From Planctomycetota bacterium (GTDB taxonomy: Bacteria > Planctomycetota > Phycisphaerae > SM23-33), in contig JAKJER010000002.1 in the NCBI GenBank assembly GCA_022705325.1, positions 334,351-398,350 of the forward strand: a stretch of DNA of 64,000 nt, given 5' to 3'. Numbering within the stretch: position 1 is the stretch's first letter; every line of letters begins with the position of its first letter. A program made the position numbers and the translations under genes. The notes under the pieces were generated by a model. The model did no database searches, was not told where the DNA came from, and was given only the letters and a program-made list of their open reading frames with translations. Shown in pieces: positions 29,690 through 41,138 of this stretch.

Positions 29690-31324
29690 ATGGGCAAGAG
29701 ACGATCTCTGGAACCAACCATGCTGCTGCCGCTGATGGTGGCTGTCTCGGGCCTCATGCTCACGGCGGACGTCCCAGCCGCGGGTTCCGCAACTCCGCCG
29801 ATGCACCCCTCCAAGCCCAACATCGTCATCATCCTGGCCGATGACCTGGGCGTGGGCGACGTGCGTTGCTGTTTCAAGGACGGCAAGATCGCCACGCCCA
29901 ACCTGGACAGGCTGGCGTCGCAGGGGATGATCTTCACCGACGCCCACTCCGGATCGGCGGTCTGCACGCCCACGCGGTACGGCATTCTCACCGGGCGGTA
30001 TGCCTGGCGGACCTACCTGCGCAGCTCGGTGCTGGCCGCCTATGACGATCCGCTGATCGCCGCCGATCGCCTCACCCTTGCCGGCATGCTCAAGCAGCAG
30101 GGCTACGCCACCGACTGCGTCGGCAAGTGGCACCTCGGCTGGGACTGGCCGTTCCGGTCGGCGGACATGCGCCAGAAGTACGGACGCGCCCACAAGGGAT
30201 GCGTCGGCCAATACGCCGAGCCCAAGGACTTCGATTGGAGCCAGCCCATCGCCAACGGGCCGACCGCCCGCGGCTTCGACACCTACTTCGGGACGCACGT
30301 TCCCAACCAGCCGCCGTACTGTTTTATCGAGAACGACCGCACCGTGGGCCTTCCATCGGCCATGTTCGACCGCAAGACGGTTCCCGCCTATTACTGCGTT
30401 GGCAGTCCTGGGCCGATCGTTCCCGGACACACGTTCGAGGCCATCCTGCCGGCCATCACGAAACGGGCCACGGAGGTCATCGCCAGGCGGGCGGCTGCCA
30501 AGCAGCCGTTCTTCCTCTATTTCGCGCTGACCTCGCCGCACGAGCCGGTCGCGCCGTCCAAGCAGTGGCTGGGCAAGAGCGGCATCAGCCCGCTGGCCGA
30601 CTTCATCATGCAGACCGACGACGCCGTGGGCCAGGTGATGCGGGCACTGGAGGACAGCGGCGTCGCCGACAACACGTTGCTGATCTTCACGGCCGACAAC
30701 GGCCATTGTCCCTACACCGGGCTGACTCCGCTCCTGAAGGCCGGACATCGCCCCAGCGGCCCCTACCGCGGCTACAAGGCCGACATCTGGGAAGGCGGCC
30801 ACCGTGAACCGTTCATCGCCCGCTGGCCGGGACGGGTCAAGCCCGGCTCGACCTGCTCGGACGTGATCTGCTTGACCGACTTCATGGCCACGTTCGCGGC
30901 CGTCACGGGGGCGGAGATTCCCGCCAACGCCGGCGAGGACAGCGTCAGTTTCCTGGGCGACCTGCTGGGGACGGCCAGCGGGCCGTGCCGCGAGGCCGTC
31001 GTCCACCAGGGGTGCAACGGCGGGCTGTCCATCCGGCAAGGACAGTGGAAGCTGGAATGCACCCCGGGATCCAACGGCTACGGTTCCGCCAGCAAGCCGG
31101 GCGATGCCGAGGCACGCAAGCAGGGGCTGCCGGAGGTTCAACTGTATAATCTGTCGACGGATGTCGCCGAGCAGAAGAACCTCCAGGCGGAACACCAGGA
31201 AGTCGTTGCCCGACTGACCGCCCTGCTCCGGAAGTACATCGACGACGGCCGCAGCACGCCCGGGCCGAAACAGAAGAACGATGTCCCCGTGAAGCTCCCT
31301 GTCGCCAATCTTCGTCGCCCTTGA
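29690..31324 (+). CDS. Exported type I sulfatase
   Basis: A 544-residue arylsulfatase-family enzyme with a signal peptide (about residues 1-32). After NIVIILADDLGVGDV (metal-binding Asp pair, residues 51-52) comes CTPTR at residues 92-96, where Cys92 would be converted to formylglycine (C-x-P-x-R rule). VGKWHLGW and TADNGH supply further active-site residues. It removes sulfate esters from polysaccharides in the periplasm. The ATG at 29690 has GGAGAA upstream. The anaerobic cell would need an anaerobic sulfatase-maturating enzyme; none is in this window. Confidence 0.9.
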   Translation: MGKRRSLEPTMLLPLMVAVSGLMLTADVPAAGSATPPMHPSKPNIVIILADDLGVGDVRCCFKDGKIATPNLDRLASQGMIFTDAHSGSAVCTPTRYGILTGRYAWRTYLRSSVLAAYDDPLIAADRLTLAGMLKQQGYATDCVGKWHLGWDWPFRSADMRQKYGRAHKGCVGQYAEPKDFDWSQPIANGPTARGFDTYFGTHVPNQPPYCFIENDRTVGLPSAMFDRKTVPAYYCVGSPGPIVPGHTFEAILPAITKRATEVIARRAAAKQPFFLYFALTSPHEPVAPSKQWLGKSGISPLADFIMQTDDAVGQVMRALEDSGVADNTLLIFTADNGHCPYTGLTPLLKAGHRPSGPYRGYKADIWEGGHREPFIARWPGRVKPGSTCSDVICLTDFMATFAAVTGAEIPANAGEDSVSFLGDLLGTASGPCREAVVHQGCNGGLSIRQGQWKLECTPGSNGYGSASKPGDAEARKQGLPEVQLYNLSTDVAEQKNLQAEHQEVVARLTALLRKYIDDGRSTPGPKQKNDVPVKLPVANLRRP

Positions 31325-31358
31325 TGGAGACAGGACTGTCCGGGCCGTGGCTCCGCGA

Positions 31359-33359
31359 CTACTTCTTATCCAACTCCGCCACCAGGTCCAGCAGGCCGTA
31401 GTCCAGGTAGCGGTCCTGCTTCTTGGCCTGGAGCGCCTTTCGGACAGCGGGCAGGGCCGGTCGGGCCTTCTCGCCCAGCAATTCGAGCGTACGGGCGGCG
31501 TAGATGGCATACGACTGGTCCGGCACAAGCGCGTCGGCCAGCACCCCAACCGCCTTCGCATCGTCGCATAGCCGCAGCACCGCGCCGGCCGCCGCGATCC
31601 GCACCGAAGGCTGGGCGTCGTCCATGGCCCGCTTCAATTCCGCCAGCACAGGCCGGGCCTTCTCCCCGACAGCTTCCAGGCCCCGCGCCGCCCACATCCG
31701 CACCGCCCCCAGTTCGTCTTCCAGCAGTCTCGCCTGGCGCTCCACCGCCTCGGGCCGCCCCACCAGTTCCGCCACCTCCAGAACCCGCTCCAGCGGATAG
31801 GCCTTCTCGTCCTGCGCGAGTTGCCACGGCGTAGAGCCCTTCTCGCCCGCCTGCTGGAGATCCTCTTCAGGCAGGAATCCGCTGTCGCGCGTCCGCAGCG
31901 TCCACTCGCACATCGCCTTGCGCATCCGCCCCAAGGCGGAGGCATGGGCAGCATCGCCGGCCAGGTTGCGCACGTTATGCGGGTCGGCCTGGACGTCGTA
32001 GAGTTCCTCGACAGCCGCCTTGGCCGGGCCCGCGTAGCTCAACTGGTCGGCGTTGAGCTTGCCCTCGCGGGCCAGGCGGGCGATCTCTCGCCGCATGGGG
32101 GCCTGGTCGCTGTAGTGCTCCGGCGCGTTCCACGACACGTGCGGGTTGTAGTTGCGGATGTACAGCCACCGCTTGTCGCGGATGCACCGCGACATGTGGA
32201 CCTCCTCGGCGATGCGGTCGCGACAGCCCACCACGAAACGCCGCGCCGGCCGCTCGTGCGGACCCATGAAGGCCTGGCCCTGCATCTGCGGCGGAGTGTC
32301 GATGCCGACCAGGCTGAGCACCGTCGGGCCGAAGTCCACGAAGCTCACCAGGCGGTCCAGCGCCTCTCCCGGTTTGGCCGGGGCCAGCGACTTGAACTTC
32401 GGCGGGACGTAGACGATCAGCGGCACGAGCAGGCCGCTGTCATAGAGCGTCCGCTTGCCCCGCGGCAGGCCCGTGCCGTGGTCGGCGTAGAAGAACACGA
32501 TCGTGTCCTCCGCAACTCCGTCCGCCTCGAGTTGCGCCAGGATGTCCCCCACCTGGCCGTCCAGGCGCGTGACCATGTCGTGGTAGTGGGCCAGCGTTCG
32601 GCGGATGACGGGCGTGTCGGGATAGTACGGGGGCACGACGACCTTGGCCGGGTCATGCTGGCCTGAAGCGAGCGGCTTGCGGTCGTACGCGGACGGGTCA
32701 ATGAAACCGCCCGTGCTCTGGTGGGTGCAGGTGAAGTTGAAGACGGCAAAGAACGGCTGGCCCGCCTTGCGGCCGCGCCAGTGGGCCTTGCGCCCGCACT
32801 GGTCCCACGACTGCTTGACGATCCGCGGCTCGGCCGCGGTGTTGTAGTCGGTCTTGGAGTTGTTGGTGCAGTAGTAGCCCCCCTGCCGCAGGTAGGAGGG
32901 GAAACCCGCGAACCGCTCCGCAAGCGGATAGCGGGTGCGCATCTGCTCGGTGCCGGTCGTGGTCGCGTACGCGCCGAGGATCAGGCACGACCGCGACGGC
33001 GAGCACACGGGCGCTGTCGCGAACGCGGCCGTGTACCGCACGCCCCGCCGCGCCAGCGCGTCCAGGTTCGGCGTGACCGCGTCCGGATAGCCGTAGCACC
33101 CCAGCCACGGGCTGAGGTCCTCGCAGGTGATCCAGAGCACGTTGGGCCGCGTCTGGCCCGCACCACCGCCGGCCACCTCGGCCCCGGCCCTCGCCGCCGC
33201 CGTGGCCGCTCTTGCCCCGCCCGCCATCGACGCCCCGGCTGCCGCACACGCGGCCCCTCGCAGAAACGCCCGGCGAGTGGTCGGCCCGCTCGACTCCCCC
33301 CACGCCGACCCAGCCGCTGAGACTCGACCCCTTCCGCTGCCTTGACCCTGCTCGTTCAT
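31359..33359 (-). CDS. Tat-exported sulfatase with C-terminal HEAT repeats
   Basis: A 666-residue protein. A twin-arginine signal (TTRRAFLRGAACAAAGASMAGG) is followed by RPNVLWITCEDLSP and the formylglycine motif CSPSR (residues 119-123). ADHGTG marks the metal site. After the sulfatase domain (to about residue 490), the last 150 residues form HEAT-like repeats (GAVRMWAARGLEAVGEKA, PSVRIAAAGAVLRLC, YAIYAARTLELLGEKA). GGAGA lies upstream of the ATG at 33359; a longer start at 33392 is less likely. Convergent with the other sulfatase, 34 bp apart. The HEAT tail may bind a partner or the cell surface. Confidence 0.85.
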   Translation of the reverse strand: MNEQGQGSGRGRVSAAGSAWGESSGPTTRRAFLRGAACAAAGASMAGGARAATAAARAGAEVAGGGAGQTRPNVLWITCEDLSPWLGCYGYPDAVTPNLDALARRGVRYTAAFATAPVCSPSRSCLILGAYATTTGTEQMRTRYPLAERFAGFPSYLRQGGYYCTNNSKTDYNTAAEPRIVKQSWDQCGRKAHWRGRKAGQPFFAVFNFTCTHQSTGGFIDPSAYDRKPLASGQHDPAKVVVPPYYPDTPVIRRTLAHYHDMVTRLDGQVGDILAQLEADGVAEDTIVFFYADHGTGLPRGKRTLYDSGLLVPLIVYVPPKFKSLAPAKPGEALDRLVSFVDFGPTVLSLVGIDTPPQMQGQAFMGPHERPARRFVVGCRDRIAEEVHMSRCIRDKRWLYIRNYNPHVSWNAPEHYSDQAPMRREIARLAREGKLNADQLSYAGPAKAAVEELYDVQADPHNVRNLAGDAAHASALGRMRKAMCEWTLRTRDSGFLPEEDLQQAGEKGSTPWQLAQDEKAYPLERVLEVAELVGRPEAVERQARLLEDELGAVRMWAARGLEAVGEKARPVLAELKRAMDDAQPSVRIAAAGAVLRLCDDAKAVGVLADALVPDQSYAIYAARTLELLGEKARPALPAVRKALQAKKQDRYLDYGLLDLVAELDKK

Positions 33360-33514
33360 CACACTGTCTCCGTAGCTCGTCCACTGAACCAACGCAAGCC
33401 GCCCTCAGGCTATTGAATTCCTGGCGGGCGGTTTCTCTCCTCCCCCCACTGGAATGCCATCTCCTAAATGCCTATAATTCCTAGCTAGTATAAAATCGAT
33501 ATTGGAGAGTCGCT

Positions 33515-36251
<2,737 letters not shown>

Positions 36252-36430
36252 GACCCGCGAGGCCCGCATCAGGAATACCCGTGCGGCGGGCAGTGCCCTG
36301 GACCAGCCAAGTCCGCTGCGGCAAGGCGGGTGGTCGTCGCTGGCCGCCCGCCCCGCCGCTGGCTCATGTCCGGGCCCATCGCCGTGTTCTTGACTGTGAT
36401 AGCCCAACCTGCGACAATGCGTTCACGCCA

Positions 36431-36506
36431 CGGGGCGTAGCTCAGCTTGGATTAGAGCGCGGCGTTTGGGTCGCCGAGGTCGCTGGTTCGAATCCAGTCG
36501 CCCCGA
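36431..36506 (+). tRNA. tRNA-Pro (anticodon TGG)
   Basis: 76 nt. Acceptor CGGGGCG/CGCCCCG with discriminator A, D-arm GCTC...GAGC, anticodon stem CGGCG/CGCCG around TTTGGGT giving TGG, and a T-arm with GGTTCGAATCC. The 3' part is overlapped antisense by the end of the serine recombinase gene, marking it as the likely integration site. Confidence 0.95.
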
Positions 36507-38280
36507 TTGAAGAAGACCACGACCGTCCGTAAGGGCGGTTGTGGTCTTTATATAGGTGCCTGGCGGCGGGGTTCAGATGCATCTCGCCGCGCTTCCGCGA
36601 CGGCCAGACGACGATCTTGTCCACGTAGGTGGCGATTACCTCGCGGGTGCGATCCGTGCGGACGCCCGCCATCGCGTCCCGCAGGCCAGTCAACTGCGCC
36701 TTGGCCCACTGCCGCAGTTCGGCGGGGTTGTGATCATCGGCCTTGGCCTGCTTCGCGGTCCGCAATGCGGCCTCCAACGCCTCCTTCCGAAGCCGCAGTT
36801 GCGTCAGCCGATCGTTGAGCATCGACAGGTTGGCTGGATCGATGTTCATCGTCAGCGCCGCGACCGTGTCGTTGACCTGCCTGACCTCGGCGGCGATGCG
36901 TTCGGCGTCTCCGGCGGCGGGGTTGCTGGTGACGGCGTGGGCGATGAGTCGCTGGATGGCGGTTTCCATCTCGTGGCCCTCCGTGGCGACGATGCCGCCG
37001 AGCTTGTCTAGCACCCAGTCCTCGATCTGCTCGGCCCGCAGCGTCGAGGGCACCTCGCAGATCGACGCTCCGTGGCGACGACGCCCGGAGCACGAGTAGT
37101 ACGTGGTGAGCACCTCGGCCCGGCCTGGCCTGCGGCCCTTGCGGCGGGGATCGCCCCAGAACTTGTGGCCGCAGTCGCCGCATTCCAGCACGCCCGTCAG
37201 CAGCCAGCGCCGATCGCGATGCCCGGCCCCGCCCTGGCACCGGCGGCGCTTGGCGACCATCGCCTGGACCTTCTCCCATTCCTCGCGGGTGACGATGGCG
37301 GGCACGGCGTCGGGCACGACAACCCACTCATCCTTGGGCGTCTTGATGACCTTGGCCTCGCCGATCTCGCGATGGCGTTTCTGTGCCCGGCCCTTCTGCA
37401 CCCGGTAGAACTTCGCCTCGGTGCGGCGGTTCCATACCAGATCGCCACGGTACGTCGGGTTCTCCAGGATGGCCTTGATCGTGGTGTGGCCCCAGAAGTC
37501 CCGCAGGGGCCCGGCCACGCCACGGGCATTGAGCGAGGCGGCGATGGAGGCGAAGCCCACACCGTCGAGGCACATGGCGAAGATGTCCCGCACCACCTGC
37601 ACCCGCTCATCGTCGCTAAGCACCAGGCGGGCGCGGCATTCCTTGCCGGGCTTGGACAGCGATTGGCCCTTGGCATACGTGGCTTGGAGCTTGCCGTCCT
37701 TGTCGTAGACCTCGCGCACCCGCCCCGGGCAGAAGCGAATGCGGAACAGCACCGAGCCGTCGGGCGCGAGGATTTCCCTGTCGTACCCGTACGGTGCGGC
37801 CCGGCCGGGATCGGACTGGCCCATGACGGCGCTGATCTGACCACGCAGCGTGTTCTGGCTGAGGCTGATGACGTACTGTCGGTTCTGGAACTGCTTGACC
37901 GTCCGCAGCACGTCGCCATCGATGCCGTCACGATCCAGGTAGTCCTCGGTGACCGATAGCACCTTCACGTTCGCCTTCCGCAACAGGTAGCGATAGTGCT
38001 CCGTCTCCGTCACGTCGCCCCGCGAGAACCTGTCGCTGTTCCAGACGATGACCGCCTGGAAGTCGCCCGCCTGGGCGTCGGTGATCATGCGCTGGAAGCC
38101 CGGGCGCTCCTCGGCAGACGTGCCGCTGATGGCGTCATCCACGTACTCGCGGATGATCTGATAGCCACGCTCCTCGGCATAGCGCGAGACCTCCAGGCGC
38201 TGATCGCCAAGGCTCTGCTCCTGTTTGTCCGTCGAGCGCCGCAGGTACGCCACGGCGCTGGGCACGTTGGTACGGATCAT
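36442..38280 (-). CDS. Large serine recombinase (integrase) ending inside tRNA-Pro
   Basis: A 612-residue site-specific recombinase. The resolvase domain (about residues 8-155) has catalytic Ser16 in [10 protein letters not shown] and the WNSDRFSR block. A recombinase domain follows (PYGYDRE...[31 protein letters not shown]), then a zinc ribbon ([10 protein letters not shown] and a later CSGRRRHG...C) and a coiled coil. The ATG at 38280 has GGAAAGGA upstream. The last 21 codons are antisense to tRNA-Pro, and the stop codon lies in the tRNA D-stem sequence; the preceding codons are the tRNA terminator hairpin. Such overlap suggests that integration joined the gene to the tRNA. Confidence 0.9.
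   Translation of the reverse strand: MIRTNVPSAVAYLRRSTDKQEQSLGDQRLEVSRYAEERGYQIIREYVDDAISGTSAEERPGFQRMITDAQAGDFQAVIVWNSDRFSRGDVTETEHYRYLLRKANVKVLSVTEDYLDRDGIDGDVLRTVKQFQNRQYVISLSQNTLRGQISAVMGQSDPGRAAPYGYDREILAPDGSVLFRIRFCPGRVREVYDKDGKLQATYAKGQSLSKPGKECRARLVLSDDERVQVVRDIFAMCLDGVGFASIAASLNARGVAGPLRDFWGHTTIKAILENPTYRGDLVWNRRTEAKFYRVQKGRAQKRHREIGEAKVIKTPKDEWVVVPDAVPAIVTREEWEKVQAMVAKRRRCQGGAGHRDRRWLLTGVLECGDCGHKFWGDPRRKGRRPGRAEVLTTYYSCSGRRRHGASICEVPSTLRAEQIEDWVLDKLGGIVATEGHEMETAIQRLIAHAVTSNPAAGDAERIAAEVRQVNDTVAALTMNIDPANLSMLNDRLTQLRLRKEALEAALRTAKQAKADDHNPAELRQWAKAQLTGLRDAMAGVRTDRTREVIATYVDKIVVWPSRKRGEMHLNPAARHLYKDHNRPYGRSWSSSIGATGFEPATSATQTPRSNPS
36513..36552 (+). terminator. Terminator of tRNA-Pro
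   Basis: AAGACCACGACCG (36513-36525) pairs with CGGTTGTGGTCTT (36536-36548; one G-U) and is followed by TATATAG. It begins 6 nt after the tRNA and also lies within the end of the antisense recombinase coding region. Confidence 0.7.
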
Positions 38281-38481
38281 GTTTCGAGTCCTTTCCGGCG
38301 GCTCTGGCCGCTCCCGTCCATGAGGGCCGATCTGCGCCAAAGCTCAAGGCAATTCCGGCCACTCTGCGTCCGTAAGTTCTTTCTCAAAAGGCGGTTAATT
38401 GCCTTGGATTCCTCGCCAGCAGTTGCCCTGATGTGCCTGTACGCCCGACATGGTGCCGGGCCCAACCACGAGGAGACGATC

Positions 38482-38784
38482 ATGGCGAAGGCAACGAAGA
38501 AGACCACGAAGAAGGCAGCGAAGGCGACCACCACCGAGGCCGACAAGCCCAAGGCCAAAGCGAAGATCAGCGGCCTGGACACCGCAGCCAAGGTGCTGGC
38601 CGAGGCGGGCCAGCCGATGAACGCCAAGGCGATCTGCGAGGCCGTGCTGAAGGCCGGATGGCAGACCAAGGGCAAGACGCCGCACGCGACGCTGTACGCC
38701 GCGATCATCCGCGAGATCGCCGCCAAGGGCGCGGACGCCCGGTTCCGCAAGACCGAACGGGGCATGTTCGAGTCCGCCAAGTAG
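38482..38784 (+). CDS. HARE-HTH (HB1/ASXL-type) winged-helix protein
   Basis: A 100-residue protein. A lysine/alanine-rich N-terminal tail (about residues 1-30) is followed by a HARE-HTH domain: [50 protein letters not shown]...[12 protein letters not shown]. This domain occurs in RNA polymerase delta subunits and in restriction or chromatin proteins and is thought to bind DNA or protein. GAGGAGACG precedes the ATG. It is divergent from the serine recombinase and may control the element or assist recombination. Confidence 0.75.
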   Translation: MAKATKKTTKKAAKATTTEADKPKAKAKISGLDTAAKVLAEAGQPMNAKAICEAVLKAGWQTKGKTPHATLYAAIIREIAAKGADARFRKTERGMFESAK

Positions 38785-39049
38785 CGCTACCACGCCTCAA
38801 ACCTCCCTCGACCCGGCCGCCACGGCGACCGGGTCTCTCTCTTGCGAGCGTGGGCCAGTGGCGCGCCCTGCGCCGCCGCAGGCGGTAGGCCCGCTGGCGG
38901 CAGGCCGCCCGGCAGTACCGCGCCTCGGGCCGCGATGCGTAGAACGCCGTGCCGCACACCGCGCAGGCCCGCCGGTAGCAGCCGCGATGATTCCCATGCC
39001 GCCGCCAGGCGGCTTCCAGGATCATCCTGCGGGTGAACATGAACTCCAT
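38705..39049 (-). CDS. Small zinc-finger-like protein overlapping the HARE-HTH gene
   Basis: A 114-residue basic protein. The middle has a [28 protein letters not shown] motif (key residues C-x2-C...C-x3-C-RQRAYR), a recurrent small zinc-binding pattern in actinobacterial, phage and planctomycete proteins. GAGAGG precedes the ATG at 39049. The 3' 80 bases overlap the HARE-HTH gene in antisense, so the tail (after about residue 87) is unlikely to be constrained and may be non-functional. It could be a regulator of the mobile element. Confidence 0.5.
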   Translation of the reverse strand: MEFMFTRRMILEAAWRRHGNHRGCYRRACAVCGTAFYASRPEARYCRAACRQRAYRLRRRRARHWPTLARERPGRRGGRVEGGLRRGSATWRTRTCPVRSCGTGRPRPWRRSRG

Positions 39050-39173
39050 GCCCTCTCGCCGCCCTTCAGCCGTTTTGGTTTCAAGTACTCAGAATGAGCA
39101 CTTGATCGCGTTACGGCAGATTGTCTGCACTCGGAAAGAAACTCTTCGCTCGGACGCGATGCGTTCCCGTGGC

Positions 39174-39481
39174 GTCACCAGGCCCTTGGGCGGCGGAGTA
39201 CCTATCCGCTGCCCGTTCGTCACTTCGCCTTGTGCGAAGTGACGGCCCGCCGAGGTGGAGAAGCGTCACATTTGCCAAACGTGACGCTGCGTCACATCTC
39301 GTCCCGTCACATCGTCACGTTTCGCGCTGGGCTGAGACGTGACGATCTCCGCAAGTCCTGCATGTGGTGCTACTTAAGTGCGTAACGTGTCATTGTCACG
39401 TTGTCACGTCTCATCTCAAGGTCACGTCACGTCACGTTTCGCCCCCCTTAAGGGGGCGAACGTATGCGTGACGCGCGTGAC
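39174..39481. repeat. Array of 16 GTCAC/GTGAC pentamers (candidate replication or partition site)
   Basis: The gap 39050-39483 has no gene. Eleven GTCAC (39174, 39219, 39265, 39291, 39306, 39314, 39395, 39403, 39421, 39426, 39431) and five GTGAC (39239, 39281, 39339, 39468, 39477) are present, often as CGTCAC(G/A)T. By chance about 0.6 would be expected in 308 bp of random sequence. Three abut head to tail at 39421-39435. It lies directly beyond the stop of the RepA-like helicase gene. The arrangement recalls iterons of plasmid origins or ParB/regulator binding arrays. Confidence 0.75.
39438..39460. other. GC-rich inverted repeat within the pentamer array
   Basis: TTCGCCCCC (39438-39446) and GGGGGCGAA (39452-39460) are perfect 9-bp arms with a 5-nt loop. 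No T-run follows on either strand, so a structural or origin role is as likely as termination. Confidence 0.5.
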
Positions 39482-39483
39482 GC

Positions 39484-40833
39484 TCAGGTTGGGATGATGC
39501 TCAATGCGCCGTCGCGCATGGCAAGATCGCCACGGCTCACCAGGCCCTCAAGAACCCGATGCTGGTTCTGGCGAACCATCCCGGCGGCTTGGCACCCATC
39601 GCGCCAGGCGTCGATGGACACCTGCCCATCTTCGCTGGCGGCGATCAGGCGACGGGCCACGGCGAAGCCGACATCCTGCCATTTCCCGCGCGGGCGGATC
39701 GTCTTGGCCTTCGACACGATCGCGCCGGTGTCGGCGTCGATCATCTCGACGGCCGCCGACGTGACCGGGTTGCCGTAGTCGTCCACGATGCCCGGCAGTT
39801 CCACGGTGACCAACTCCATCGCCACCGGCGCGGGCATCTCGGCGTCCTTCATCTTGGTGGCCGTCAGCAGCAGGCCGCCGTCCTTGGCCAGTCGGTACTC
39901 GGCATCCAGCGCGGCCTTGAGGGCGATCGCGCCCCGGGCTCGGCTCTTGTCGGCATGGCCGGCGTGATGCACCACGAGGATTGTGCAGCCGTAGCGCTGG
40001 CGGATGGCGTCGCAGGCCGAGACGAACTTGCTCATATCCTGAGTGCTGTTCTCATCGCCGCCGCCGAAGCAGCGGGCCAGGGTGTCCAGCACGATCAGGG
40101 CGGGCGGCTCGTCCAGCAATCCAAGCGCCGTCAGCAACTCGGCCACCTGGCTCACATCCGGGATGGCCACCGCAGGGGCGACGTACAGAGGCGCGTCGGC
40201 CAGGCTCACGTCGTTGTGCTTCTCCCACGCCCGGATACGCCTGCCGAACCCCTGTTGGCCCTCTCCAGCAATGTAGACAACCGGACCCGCCTTGACGGGG
40301 TGCCCGCGCCAGGGCGTGCCTGTGGCGATCCTGCACGCCCAGTCGATGGCCAGGAGCGATTTGCCGCAGCCTGGATCACCGAAGATCAGGGCAAATGTGT
40401 CGCGTTCCAGCATGCCACGCAGCAGCCAGTCGGGCGGGCGCATCTCGATCTGATCGGCGCGGGTCAACTGCAGGCGTCTCGGGCCGGGCGATGGGCTCGC
40501 ATGCTGTTTGCGCGAGGATGAATATGTCAGGATCGTATTGCGGCGTTTGTCCACCCCGACATGGATGGTCATCGGGATGTTGTACAGTTCGCTGCTGTCC
40601 TTGGGGGCCATCACGCCGACGGCGCGGCAGATTTGACACAGTTCGGCGCGGGCTTCCTGCTGAGTGTTCGCGTCGGAACTGTGCAAGCGCAGTGGCTTGA
40701 CGATGATGTGCCCGTCGTGCTCGCCGCCGATGATCGCGAATTCCAGGAAGAGACTGTGCCCTGTGAACAGCGATCTGACGATCCGCGCGTCGTACTGCCC
40801 CTGCGGGATCGTGTCTTGTCGCGTGGCCACCAT
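39484..40833 (-). CDS. RepA-like AAA helicase/primase-associated ATPase
   Basis: A 449-residue protein. Residues 1-115 form an N-terminal domain (QGQYDARIVRSLF...) resembling single-strand-binding or DUF669-type phage proteins. Residues about 130-340 are an AAA_25/RepA-type P-loop ATPase: Walker A GDPGCGKS (152-159), GPVVYIAGEGQQGFGRRI, Walker B ALIVLDTLAR and VVHHAGHADKSRARGA. A C-terminal winged-helix-like part follows. RepA hexamers unwind plasmid DNA at origins. The ATG at 40833 has GAGAGGA upstream, inside the 59-aa gene that ends 2 nt before. It lies next to the GTCAC array, a natural target. Confidence 0.8.
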   Translation of the reverse strand: MVATRQDTIPQGQYDARIVRSLFTGHSLFLEFAIIGGEHDGHIIVKPLRLHSSDANTQQEARAELCQICRAVGVMAPKDSSELYNIPMTIHVGVDKRRNTILTYSSSRKQHASPSPGPRRLQLTRADQIEMRPPDWLLRGMLERDTFALIFGDPGCGKSLLAIDWACRIATGTPWRGHPVKAGPVVYIAGEGQQGFGRRIRAWEKHNDVSLADAPLYVAPAVAIPDVSQVAELLTALGLLDEPPALIVLDTLARCFGGGDENSTQDMSKFVSACDAIRQRYGCTILVVHHAGHADKSRARGAIALKAALDAEYRLAKDGGLLLTATKMKDAEMPAPVAMELVTVELPGIVDDYGNPVTSAAVEMIDADTGAIVSKAKTIRPRGKWQDVGFAVARRLIAASEDGQVSIDAWRDGCQAAGMVRQNQHRVLEGLVSRGDLAMRDGALSIIPT

Positions 40834-40835
40834 GG

Positions 40836-41015
40836 TCAGTTCCTCTCCGCGATCTCGCGCTGGCGGCGCTCCCATAGCTCGATCAGCCAGGCCGCCAGCA
40901 CGTCGGCGCGACGATTCCAGCGGGCCTCCGACTCCGGCGTCGGCTCGCCGAAACACACCCGCATCTCGAACTGGCCGACGCGCTCCGTCACGTCGTCATC
41001 TGTGGTCACGGCCAT
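40836..41015 (-). CDS. Hypothetical 59-residue protein upstream of the helicase
   Basis: Not recognised. It runs MAVTTDDDVTERVGQFEMRV to ...REIAERN, with an acidic N-terminus and a predicted helix rich in W, R and E (AAWLIELWERRQREIAE). A GGAG sequence precedes the ATG and the stop lies 2 nt before the helicase start, so the two look co-translated. A 17-bp inverted repeat lies 35 bp upstream. Small size and placement fit a helicase accessory or copy-control protein, but this is inference. Confidence 0.6.
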   Translation of the reverse strand: MAVTTDDDVTERVGQFEMRVCFGEPTPESEARWNRRADVLAAWLIELWERRQREIAERN

Positions 41016-41049
41016 CGGACACTCCGTTGTCGATGTGAACTGGTGGTCA

Positions 41050-41066
41050 CTGCGGAATTTCCGCAG
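41050..41066. promoter_or_regulatory. 17-bp inverted repeat upstream of the replication gene pair
   Basis: CTGCGGAA-T-TTCCGCAG, perfect 8-bp arms around one base, 35 bp upstream of the start of the 59-aa gene. Shape fits an operator for a dimeric regulator. Confidence 0.45.
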
Positions 41067-41084
41067 CGAGCAGCAAACAAGGAG

Positions 41085-41123
41085 GGGAGGGGCACCGGGC
41101 CGCCAAACCCGGATACCCCTCCC
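41085..41123 (-). terminator. Strong hairpin after the capsid gene
   Basis: GGGAGGGG (41085-41092) pairs with CCCCTCCC (41116-41123), with an inner CCGGG/CCCGG stem. It lies 16 nt past the capsid stop on the minus strand; the tail TCCTTGTTTG is only moderately T-rich. Confidence 0.55.
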
Positions 41124-41138
41124 GCTGCCATGGAAGGA

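Noticed and set aside
39050..39483. Possible CRISPR-like array from the regular GTCAC motifs
   Set aside because: The repeats are only five to eight bases and irregularly spaced, with no constant 20-40 bp repeat or cas genes.
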